A stretch of DNA of 5,541 bases from Ilumatobacteraceae bacterium (lineage in GTDB: Bacteria > Actinomycetota > Acidimicrobiia > Acidimicrobiales > Ilumatobacteraceae): positions 1 to 5,541 of the forward strand of contig JAODBQ010000643.1 in the NCBI GenBank assembly GCA_025464045.1. Reading direction: 5' to 3'. The position numbers and the translations under genes were made by a program. The notes beneath the pieces are model-generated. The model was not told the origin of the DNA and made no database searches. It saw nothing but the letters and a program-made list of their open reading frames with translations. The first letter of the stretch is position 1. Each line of letters starts with the position of its first letter. Positions 1 to 4,957 of the stretch are shown here, piece after piece.

Positions 1-212
1 CGCGTGGTGTCGGCGACGCTGCGGTTCATCACTCCGGCGGCGTCGTCGATCACCCGCAGGTGCCAGATCCGCTCGGCCAGCTTCGCCGCCGACGCGGGCG
101 TATCGGCGTGGGTGACACCCACCAGCACGCACAACCCGCGCCCGATCGCGCCGACCACCTCGCCGCCCACCGTGACGCTCGCCTCGCTCACCCGCTGCAC
201 CACCGCCCGCAT
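1..212 (-). CDS. dtd: D-aminoacyl-tRNA deacylase, N-terminal part (truncated by window edge)
   Basis: Reading the reverse strand from the ATG at 212-210 gives 70 complete codons that run off the left edge. The protein starts MRAVVQRVSEASVTV and continues with a GRGLCVLVGVTH stretch (about residues 24-35), KLAERIWHLRVIDD (44-57) and MNRSVAD (62-68). This is the characteristic beginning of the Dtd family, cytoplasmic homodimeric enzymes that hydrolyse D-aminoacyl-tRNA (and glycyl-tRNA(Ala)) to keep D-amino acids out of protein. Family members are about 145-150 residues, so roughly half is visible. The active-site SQFTL motif and the Gly-cisPro motif lie beyond the edge and cannot be checked. 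The start is supported by family alignment and by a purine-rich GGGGGAGA 8 nt upstream. It is transcribed divergently from the glycosyltransferase operon and nothing suggests a functional link with it. Confidence 0.93.
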   Translation of the reverse strand, partial: MRAVVQRVSEASVTVGGEVVGAIGRGLCVLVGVTHADTPASAAKLAERIWHLRVIDDAAGVMNRSVADTT

Positions 213-220
213 CCCCGCAG

Positions 221-228
221 TCTCCCCC
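221..228 (-). promoter_or_regulatory. Ribosome binding site of dtd
   Basis: On the minus strand the sequence GGGGGAGA lies 8 nt before the ATG at 212. Purine content and spacing suit a Shine-Dalgarno site, and it supports the start that gives the conserved MRAVVQRV beginning. I found no convincing minus-strand -10 box (TANNNT) between it and position 340. Confidence 0.55.
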
Positions 229-250
229 ACCCCGTCGCCGGACCACCCCC

Positions 251-275
251 CGGCCGCCGACCTCTGGGGCGGCCG
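251..275. repeat. Perfect 8-bp GC inverted repeat (stem-loop) in the dtd leader
   Basis: CGGCCGCC (251-258) and GGCGGCCG (268-275) are exact reverse complements with a 9-nt spacer. If dtd has a long leader, the stem would sit about 40 nt before its start codon. It could be a leader hairpin or a chance product of very high GC content. No U-tract follows on either strand, so it is not a classical terminator. Confidence 0.4.
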
Positions 276-298
276 CGGCGGCAGAGCAGGATCGGGTG

Positions 299-314
299 GT
301 TACCGACGGGTAAC
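299..314. promoter_or_regulatory. Palindromic operator candidate GTTACC-N4-GGTAAC
   Basis: GTTACC (299-304) and GGTAAC (309-314) are exact reverse complements around GACG, giving a 16-bp dyad. It stands out because it carries A/T bases in an otherwise almost pure GC stretch. It lies 11 bp upstream of the TAGCCT -10 box of the glycosyltransferase operon, where the -35 region would be, so a dimeric regulator bound here would be expected to block RNA polymerase. The form (short dyad with few central bases) resembles operators of TetR- or GntR-type repressors. No regulator gene is visible in the window. Role inferred. Confidence 0.45.
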
Positions 315-325
315 GGGGGGCGGGG

Positions 326-331
326 TAGCCT
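326..331 (+). promoter_or_regulatory. -10 box (TAGCCT) of the glycosyltransferase operon, near-leaderless
   Basis: TAGCCT fits the actinobacterial TANNNT -10 consensus and ends 9 nt before the ATG at 341. Transcription would start at or within about 3 nt of the start codon, so the mRNA is probably leaderless. No Shine-Dalgarno sequence suited to this ATG is present, which agrees with that reading. No good TTGACA-like -35 box is seen; that position is occupied by the GTTACC-N4-GGTAAC palindrome. Confidence 0.55.
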
Positions 332-340
332 GGCCCGACC

Positions 341-1654
341 ATGCTCCGAAACGCACCGGGACTGCCCGACGACGCCCCGCTGCACCTGGCGTACCTCACC
401 TACCGTGGCAAGCCACACGTCGGCGGGCAGGGCGTCTACACCCGTCACCTCACCAAGGCCCTCGCCGATCTCGGGCACACCGTCGAGGTCTACGGCGGAC
501 AGCCCTACCCGGTGCTCGACGAGCGGATCGCGCTCCACGAGCTGCCCAGCCTCGACATCTGGAACGACCAGTACCCCGGTCGCTTCCCGGCCTACTGGGA
601 GATCAAGCACCGGGGCGACCTGGTCGAGGTGCTCACCCACCTCAAGGGCACGTTCGGCGAGCCGCTGGCCTTCAGCGTGCGGGCTCGCGACGCGCTCAAG
701 CAGCGTCTCGGCGACTTCGACCTCGTCCACGACAACCAGTGCCTCGGCTACGGCGTGCTGTCGATCGAGACGATGATCCCGACGATCGTCACCCTCCACC
801 ACCCGATCACCCGCGACCGCGCGCTCGAGATGGAGCACAGCACCACCCGCGGCAAGCGCCGCAGCGTCGGCCGGTGGTACAGCTTCGTGAAGATGCAGGG
901 CCGCGTCGCCCGCCGGATGCCACGGATCGTGGTCGTCAGCGAGAACAGCATCACCGACATCCACGACGACATGGGCGTCAGCCGCGAGCGGATGCGGCTC
1001 GTGCCGGTCGGCGTCGATCCGGAGCTGTTCCAGCCACATCCGGAGGTCGCCCGACAACCCGACCGGCTGATCACCACCGCCTCTGCCGACGTCGCCCTGA
1101 AGGGGCTCGCCTACCTGCTCGAGGCGATGGCCAAGTTGCGCACCGAGCGCGACGTGCGCCTGACGATCATCGGCAAGCCGCGCGCCGGCGCGAGCAACGA
1201 CCTCATCGACAAGCTCGGTCTGCGTCCGCACATCGACTTCGTCAGCGGCGTCACCGACGAGCGGATCGTCGAGCTCTACGCCGAGGCGCAGCTCGCCGTG
1301 GTGCCGAGCCTGTACGAGGGCTTCAGCCTGCCGGCGATCGAAGCGATGAGCACGGGGATCTGCCTCGTCGCCACCGACGGCGGCGCGCTCCCCGAGGTCA
1401 CCGGCCGCGACGGCGAGACGGTGCTGCAGTGCACGGCGGGCGACGTCGAGTCGCTCACCGCGGCCATCCGACGCGGTCTCGACGACGACGACCTGCGTGA
1501 CCGCATCGGGGCGGCCGGCCGTCAGCGAGTGGTCGAGCGTTGGAGCTGGAAGCACTGCGCGCTGCTCACCGTCGATCAGTACCGCGAGGTCCTGGCGATG
1601 CCCGGCAACGTCGAGAAGCTGCGCCGCAACGGTCGGCTCGGGCGGACGAGCTGA
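341..1654 (+). CDS. Family 4 glycosyltransferase (GT-B fold)
   Basis: A 437-residue cytoplasmic or membrane-peripheral retaining glycosyltransferase, the usual size for GT4. Near the N-terminus is the acceptor-side glycine loop VGGQGVY (residues 27-33). HHP (153-155) lies where the family has its catalytic-region histidine. In the C-terminal Rossmann domain K254-G255 matches the donor-phosphate-binding lysine, and E326-GFSLPAI-E334 is the E-x7-E motif that contacts the nucleotide sugar. The arginine usually found about five residues before that lysine (GRL..KG) is absent; the stretch reads TASADVALKG. There is no membrane helix or signal peptide. The ATG at 341 is the only sensible start and sits behind a TAGCCT -10 box. 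The stop TGA shares its last base with the ATG of the methyltransferase, so it is the first gene of a coupled operon. Donor and acceptor cannot be told from sequence; transfer of a hexose to a lipid or growing glycan is the usual family role. Confidence 0.9.
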   Translation: MLRNAPGLPDDAPLHLAYLTYRGKPHVGGQGVYTRHLTKALADLGHTVEVYGGQPYPVLDERIALHELPSLDIWNDQYPGRFPAYWEIKHRGDLVEVLTHLKGTFGEPLAFSVRARDALKQRLGDFDLVHDNQCLGYGVLSIETMIPTIVTLHHPITRDRALEMEHSTTRGKRRSVGRWYSFVKMQGRVARRMPRIVVVSENSITDIHDDMGVSRERMRLVPVGVDPELFQPHPEVARQPDRLITTASADVALKGLAYLLEAMAKLRTERDVRLTIIGKPRAGASNDLIDKLGLRPHIDFVSGVTDERIVELYAEAQLAVVPSLYEGFSLPAIEAMSTGICLVATDGGALPEVTGRDGETVLQCTAGDVESLTAAIRRGLDDDDLRDRIGAAGRQRVVERWSWKHCALLTVDQYREVLAMPGNVEKLRRNGRLGRTS

Positions 1655-2454
1655 TGCTGACGATCCGCTTCGAGCGGCTCGGGGTGCGACGCGGCGATCT
1701 GGTGCTCGATGCCGGCGCGGGTTTCGGTCGACACGCGTTCGAGCTCGCCCGCCAGGGTGCCGATGTGATCGCCCTGGACTACGCGGACAGCGAGGTCGCG
1801 GCAACGCGCGCCACGTTCGCGGCGATGGCCGAGGCCGGCGAGATCGACCGGCAACGGTTCGTGGGCGCGGTGCGCGGCGACGCGACCCGGCTGCCGTTCG
1901 GCGACGGCACGTTCGACCGGGTCATCACGAGCGAGGTGCTCGAGCACATCCCGGCCGACACCGACGCGCTCGCCGAGCTGTGCCGGGTGCTCCAGCCGGG
2001 CGGCACGTTCGCCGCCACCGTGCCGACGTGGCTGCCGGAGAAGATCAACTGGATGCTGAGCGACGAGTACCACGCGCCGAAGAGCGTCGGGGGACACGTC
2101 CGGATCTACAGCGCCACCGAGCTCAAGGCGAAGCTGCGGAGCGCGGGTCTCGAGGTCACCGGCAGCCATCACGCACACGCGCTGCACTCGCCGTACTGGT
2201 GGTTGAAGTGCGCCGTCGGTCCGCGCCGTGAGGACAGCCGGGCAGTGAACCGCTATCGCAGGTTCCTCGAATGGGAGATCGTCCGCCAGCCGCGGGGCAT
2301 GGCGTTCGCCGAGCGGGCGTTGTCGCCGGTGCTCGGCAAGAGCTACGTGATCTACGCGCGCAAGTCGCTGGCCGCGACGTCGACGGGCGTGCGGATGGCT
2401 GCGACCGTTCGAGCCGCCGCTGACGGAACGGCAAGCGGTGCAGCAGCCTCCTGA
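1654..2454 (+). CDS. Class I SAM-dependent methyltransferase
   Basis: A 266-residue protein with the Methyltransf_11-like core. Motif I is LDAGAGFG (residues 18-25), the SAM-binding glycine loop. The acidic residue D42 at the end of beta-2 (IALDYAD) should hold the ribose. GDATRLPFGDGTFD (75-88) gives the adenine-binding acid D76, SEVLEHI (93-99) is motif IV, and LQPGGTF (113-119) is the post-core signature. After about residue 125 a less conserved section with aromatic residues (SPYWWLK) is likely the substrate-recognition part, and the tail is Ala/Thr-rich. The reading frame is open upstream to 1540, but that stretch lies inside the glycosyltransferase and is arginine-rich shadow sequence. 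The ATG at 1654, overlapping the upstream TGA by one base, gives the domain its normal N-terminus. Context suggests O-methylation of the glycan or lipid made by the preceding enzyme, but methylation of a quinone or other small molecule is not excluded. Confidence 0.88.
   Translation: MLTIRFERLGVRRGDLVLDAGAGFGRHAFELARQGADVIALDYADSEVAATRATFAAMAEAGEIDRQRFVGAVRGDATRLPFGDGTFDRVITSEVLEHIPADTDALAELCRVLQPGGTFAATVPTWLPEKINWMLSDEYHAPKSVGGHVRIYSATELKAKLRSAGLEVTGSHHAHALHSPYWWLKCAVGPRREDSRAVNRYRRFLEWEIVRQPRGMAFAERALSPVLGKSYVIYARKSLAATSTGVRMAATVRAAADGTASGAAAS
2425..2428 (+). promoter_or_regulatory. Ribosome binding site deciding the GTG start of the toroid gene
   Basis: GGAA lies 9 nt before the GTG at 2438, inside the end of the methyltransferase gene. 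It favours the GTG at 2438 (17-bp overlap) over the in-frame GTG at 2465, which begins after the methyltransferase stop. The choice changes only nine N-terminal residues. Confidence 0.45.
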
Positions 2455-3451
2455 CCTGCCGGGGGTGCTCCGTGCCGACGAGATCCGGCGGACGGCGGAG
2501 TGGATCGCCGGCCTGCAGCTCGACACCGGGATGATCCCGTGGTTCCCCGGCGGTCATTGCGATCCGTGGAACCACGTCGAGACGGCGATGGCGCTCGACG
2601 TCGCCGGCCTCCACGACGCAGCCACGAAGGCGTACGGGTGGCTCGCCGACATCCAGCGCACCGACGGCAGCTGGTGGAACTACTACCTCCCCGGGGGTTC
2701 GGTCGAAGAGGCCAAGCTCGACACCAACGTCTGCGCCTACATCGCCACCGGCATCTGGCACCACTGGCTGTGCACCGGCGATCGCGCGTTCGTCGACGCG
2801 CTCTGGCCGGTCATGCAGCGCTCGCTGGACTGGGTCCTGTCGATGCGCAGGCCCGACGGCACGGTGCTGTGGGCACGCACCGCCGATGACGCGCCGTGGG
2901 ACTACGCGCTGCTCAGCGGCTCGGCGAGCATCGCCCATGCGCTGCGCTGCGGGGCGCGCGTCGCCGCCGTGCTCGGGCGGCCCCGCCGCGACTGGATCGC
3001 CGCGGCCGCCACGCTCGCCGACAGGGTGGCCAACGCGCCGGACGCGTTCGAGCCGAAGGACCGCTGGGCGATGGACTGGTACTACCCCGTCCTCGCCGGC
3101 GCGATCACCGGCGAGCCGGCCAAGGCGCGCCTCGCCGAGGGTTGGGACGTGTTCGCGATGGAGGGGATGGGCATCCGCTGCGTCAGCGACGAGCCGTGGG
3201 TGACCGCCTCCGAGACGGCCGAGTGCGCGATCGCCCACGTCGCCATCGGCGACCTGTCCACCGCCGCAGATCTCGTGCGCTGGACGCGTGCGCACCGACT
3301 CGACGACGGTGCCTACTGGACGGGCATCGTCTATCCGACGCAGGTGCGCTTCCCTGCGGAGGAGGTCTCCGCGTACACCGGCGCGGCGGTGATCCTCGCC
3401 GCCGATGCGATCGCCGGCACCTCGCGGTCGAGTCGGATCTTCATCCCCTGA
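2438..3451 (+). CDS. Alpha/alpha-toroid protein, prenyltransferase/squalene-cyclase-like or six-hairpin glycosidase-like
   Basis: A 337-residue protein with no signal peptide or membrane helix, rich in Trp and Ala-rich helices with DG-turns, the pattern of helical-toroid enzymes. QRTDGSWW (73-80) closely matches the QxxDGSW (QW) motif of squalene/hopene cyclases. Looser copies are Q27-LDT-G31-MIP-W35, RRPDGTVLW (137-145) and LDDGAYW (288-294). Other clear blocks are DPWNHVETAMAL (42-53), DTNVCAYIATGIWHHW (95-110) and LWPVMQRSLDWVLSMR (122-137); the last resembles GH15-type glucoamylase helices. At 337 residues it is about half the length of a true squalene-hopene cyclase and lacks an obvious DXDD motif, so triterpene cyclisation is unlikely. 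Automated pipelines would probably label it 'prenyltransferase'. Its 17-bp overlap with the methyltransferase makes coupled translation and a shared pathway likely. A role as glycoside hydrolase, lyase or epimerase acting on the glycan made by the operon is at least as plausible as a prenyl-lipid role. Fold confidence is moderate; function is unknown. Confidence 0.72.
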   Translation: MQQPPDLPGVLRADEIRRTAEWIAGLQLDTGMIPWFPGGHCDPWNHVETAMALDVAGLHDAATKAYGWLADIQRTDGSWWNYYLPGGSVEEAKLDTNVCAYIATGIWHHWLCTGDRAFVDALWPVMQRSLDWVLSMRRPDGTVLWARTADDAPWDYALLSGSASIAHALRCGARVAAVLGRPRRDWIAAAATLADRVANAPDAFEPKDRWAMDWYYPVLAGAITGEPAKARLAEGWDVFAMEGMGIRCVSDEPWVTASETAECAIAHVAIGDLSTAADLVRWTRAHRLDDGAYWTGIVYPTQVRFPAEEVSAYTGAAVILAADAIAGTSRSSRIFIP

Positions 3452-3460
3452 CGTCCCGCG

Positions 3461-3466
3461 TACCCT
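3461..3466 (+). promoter_or_regulatory. -10 box (TACCCT) of the 3474 gene, leaderless
   Basis: TACCCT fits TANNNT and ends 7 nt before the ATG at 3474, so the transcript would begin at the start codon. It lies in the 22-bp gap after the toroid gene stop. There is no Shine-Dalgarno sequence in this gap, consistent with a leaderless gene rather than a fourth coupled gene of the operon. No clear -35 box is visible. Confidence 0.5.
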
Positions 3467-3473
3467 GTCCGCG

Positions 3474-4100
3474 ATGCAGACCGACACGATCGCGTCGTTG
3501 ACCACCGCGGCCGGCACGCTCGTGCTCGCCGTCGCGACGTTCGCGTCCACGCGCTCCGCGAACCGGTCCTCACGTCTGGCCGAGCAGTCGCTGCTCGCCG
3601 GACTGCAACCGGTGCTGATCGGGGCCCGCCTCGACGACCCTCGCCAGAAGATCGGCTTCCAGGATGGGCACTGGGTGGCGGTCGAGGGTGCGATGGCCGC
3701 AGCCGAGGAGGACGAGAACGGCGCCATCTACCTCGTCCTGCCGGTGCGCAACGCGGGCAGCGGCGTCGCCGTGATCCAGGGCTGGCACCCGGTCGGCGAG
3801 CAGCAGCCGGGCGGCCCGCACCAGCCCGTGGAGGAGTTCCGGATGCACGCACGGGACATGTTCATCGCGCCCGGCGAGCTCGGGTTCTGGCAGGCGGCGG
3901 TGCGCGACGTGGACGACCCGGACCGCGAGAGCCTCAGCTCGCAGATCCGCGACCGCGAGCGGGTCTCCGTGGACGTCCTCTACTCGGACATCCACGGCGG
4001 CCAACGGGCGATCAGCCGCTTCTCGTTCATGCCGGCCCACGACCGTTGGCTGTCGTCGGTGAGCCGCCACTGGGTCCTCGACGGCACGTCGCCGCGCTGA
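3474..4100 (+). CDS. Hypothetical protein with one N-terminal membrane helix
   Basis: A 208-residue protein of unknown function. Residues about 6-25 form one hydrophobic helix rich in Ala, Thr and Val. It is followed by a basic, polar stretch (R27, R31, R34, then AEQSLLAGLQPVLI), which by the positive-inside rule suggests a short external N-terminus with the bulk of the protein in the cytoplasm. The remaining part, with VLPVRNAGSGVAVIQGW (about residues 91-107) and alternating hydrophobic strands, looks like a beta-rich domain. The helix plus 'N-x-G-x-G' strand arrangement recurs in many uncharacterised bacterial proteins, as far as I recall. The reading frame is open back to 3405, but that part lies inside the toroid gene; the ATG at 3474 behind a TACCCT -10 box is the better start and places the helix at the N-terminus. 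It ends 10 bp from the stop of the convergent membrane protein gene. I do not recognise a catalytic motif. Confidence 0.75.
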   Translation: MQTDTIASLTTAAGTLVLAVATFASTRSANRSSRLAEQSLLAGLQPVLIGARLDDPRQKIGFQDGHWVAVEGAMAAAEEDENGAIYLVLPVRNAGSGVAVIQGWHPVGEQQPGGPHQPVEEFRMHARDMFIAPGELGFWQAAVRDVDDPDRESLSSQIRDRERVSVDVLYSDIHGGQRAISRFSFMPAHDRWLSSVSRHWVLDGTSPR

Positions 4101-4131
4101 CCGGCCGGGCTCAGCCCGTCGTATCCGACGG
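4101..4131. terminator. Possible hairpins at the convergent gene ends
   Basis: Two perfect GC stems crowd the junction of the convergent genes: CGGGC (4106-4110)/GCCCG (4114-4118) with a 3-nt loop, and CCGTCG (4116-4121)/CGACGG (4126-4131) with a 4-nt loop. They share bases 4116-4118, so only one can form at a time. No U-tract follows on either strand, so at best this is a U-less hairpin terminator serving both directions. The stems extend into the last codons of the minus-strand gene. Confidence 0.3.
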
Positions 4132-4944
4132 TGCGGTGCCGCCCGTGTCGGACGTACCGCCCGTCGAGTCGTCGATCTTCACCTTGGTCTCGGCCTGCTC
4201 GAGGTCCGTCACGAGCGTCGGCAGCTCGGTCTTCAACCATGCCGTGGTGACATCGGTGGAGGAGCCCCGACCGGTGGTGAAGATCGCGACGAGCAGCTGC
4301 GAGTCGTACCACGCCGTCGAGCAGATCGGAGTGCGATCGGAGCCGTCGTCGGGCTTCGTGCAGAACGGCAGCAGCGTGCCCCCGCGGAACCTCTCGGTGT
4401 CCTGGAACTTGGCGGTGGCCTCGGTGAGCGTGCGCGAGATGAATGCCTGGATGTCGGTCGGCGGCAGCGCGCCGGCGGCGACCCCGTACGTCGGGTCGTC
4501 CGATCCGATCACGCACTGGATCAGCTCGGGGTCGTCGCGCTCGCTGGTCTGGGTGACCGCCGCCTGGACGTCGCCCTCCGCCGCCGCCGCCGCGTCGAAC
4601 TCCTTCGGCGCCTTCGCGGCGAGGTCCTCGAGCCCGTCGAACGGGCAGTTGCGCAGCAGGACCGCCGGCACGTCCCGCGCCAGTCGCGCCGAGTTGGTCG
4701 CATCCTCGACGACGCCGCTCGCCCGCTTCGTGGCGATGTTGCCACCACGGTCGTCGCCGCCGAACACGACGATCCCGCCGACGGCGAGCGCGGCGATGAC
4801 GACCACCGCGGCGCCGATCAGCAACGGCAGCTTGAGCTTCGCCTTGCCTGGCTTGGCGATCGGCGGGAGCGGGGTGAACGCCACCGTCGGTTGCTCGGCC
4901 GGCTCTGGCGGTCCACCGAACGAAGGGGGCGGCAGGTTCGACAT
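4111..4944 (-). CDS. Single-pass membrane protein with proline-rich N-terminus and Cys-containing extracytoplasmic domain
   Basis: A 277-residue protein I cannot assign to a named family. Residues 1-33 are proline-rich (PPPSFGGPPEP...) and lack a signal peptide; a short basic segment (K31-K38) precedes one membrane helix at about 39-61. This gives a cytoplasmic tail and an outside C-terminal domain of roughly 215 residues. The domain has four cysteines (C100, C144, C195, C208), enough for two disulphides, plus FRGGT (186-190) and CSTAW (208-212). The last 20 residues are a Thr/Gly/Ser/Asp-rich disordered tail. The architecture recalls actinobacterial envelope proteins with Pro-rich tails, but no enzymatic motif is visible. 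The ATG at 4944 follows a TAGCCT box by 7 nt, so the gene may have its own leaderless promoter as well as read-through from the paralogue 10 bp upstream. The domain is related to that neighbour. Confidence 0.8.
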   Translation of the reverse strand: MSNLPPPSFGGPPEPAEQPTVAFTPLPPIAKPGKAKLKLPLLIGAAVVVIAALAVGGIVVFGGDDRGGNIATKRASGVVEDATNSARLARDVPAVLLRNCPFDGLEDLAAKAPKEFDAAAAAEGDVQAAVTQTSERDDPELIQCVIGSDDPTYGVAAGALPPTDIQAFISRTLTEATAKFQDTERFRGGTLLPFCTKPDDGSDRTPICSTAWYDSQLLVAIFTTGRGSSTDVTTAWLKTELPTLVTDLEQAETKVKIDDSTGGTSDTGGTAPSDTTG

Positions 4945-4951
4945 CCTCGGC

Positions 4952-4957
4952 AGGCTA
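4952..4957 (-). promoter_or_regulatory. -10 box (TAGCCT) overlapping the upstream stop codon, leaderless
   Basis: On the minus strand TAGCCT begins at 4957 and ends at 4952, 7 nt before the ATG at 4944. It is identical to the hexamer at 326-331. Its TAG is also the stop codon of the upstream paralogue. A GTGACC sequence at 4978-4973 resembles a -35 box, but the 15-bp spacing is short. Confidence 0.45.

Noticed and set aside
4..1500. 498-codon plus-strand open frame starting at the left edge
   Set aside because: It runs through the dtd gene, the intergenic region and the glycosyltransferase in another frame. Its translation is almost all Arg, Pro, Ala and His without motifs.
1540..1653. 38-residue N-terminal extension of the methyltransferase
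   Set aside because: It lies wholly within the glycosyltransferase gene, is Arg-rich and precedes the normal start of the SAM-binding domain. The ATG at 1654 fits the stop/start overlap.
188..1804. 538-codon open frame on the minus strand opposite the glycosyltransferase
   Set aside because: Its product is Arg/Asp/His/Val-rich with no recognisable motif, and it overlaps both the dtd start and two genes with clear catalytic motifs. Long antisense frames are expected in DNA with G/C-biased third positions.
2438..3451. Assignment as a full triterpene cyclase (hopanoid synthesis)
   Set aside because: The protein is about half the required length, lacks a DXDD motif, and no squalene or hopanoid genes lie nearby.
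3405..3473. 23-residue N-terminal extension of the membrane-helix protein
   Set aside because: It overlaps the end of the toroid gene, would put the membrane helix away from the N-terminus, and is bypassed by a good leaderless promoter before the ATG at 3474.
2156..3727. 523-codon open frame on the minus strand opposite the toroid gene
   Set aside because: Low-complexity Arg/Gly/Pro-rich translation crossing three plus-strand genes, with no domain pattern. It is a GC-bias shadow.
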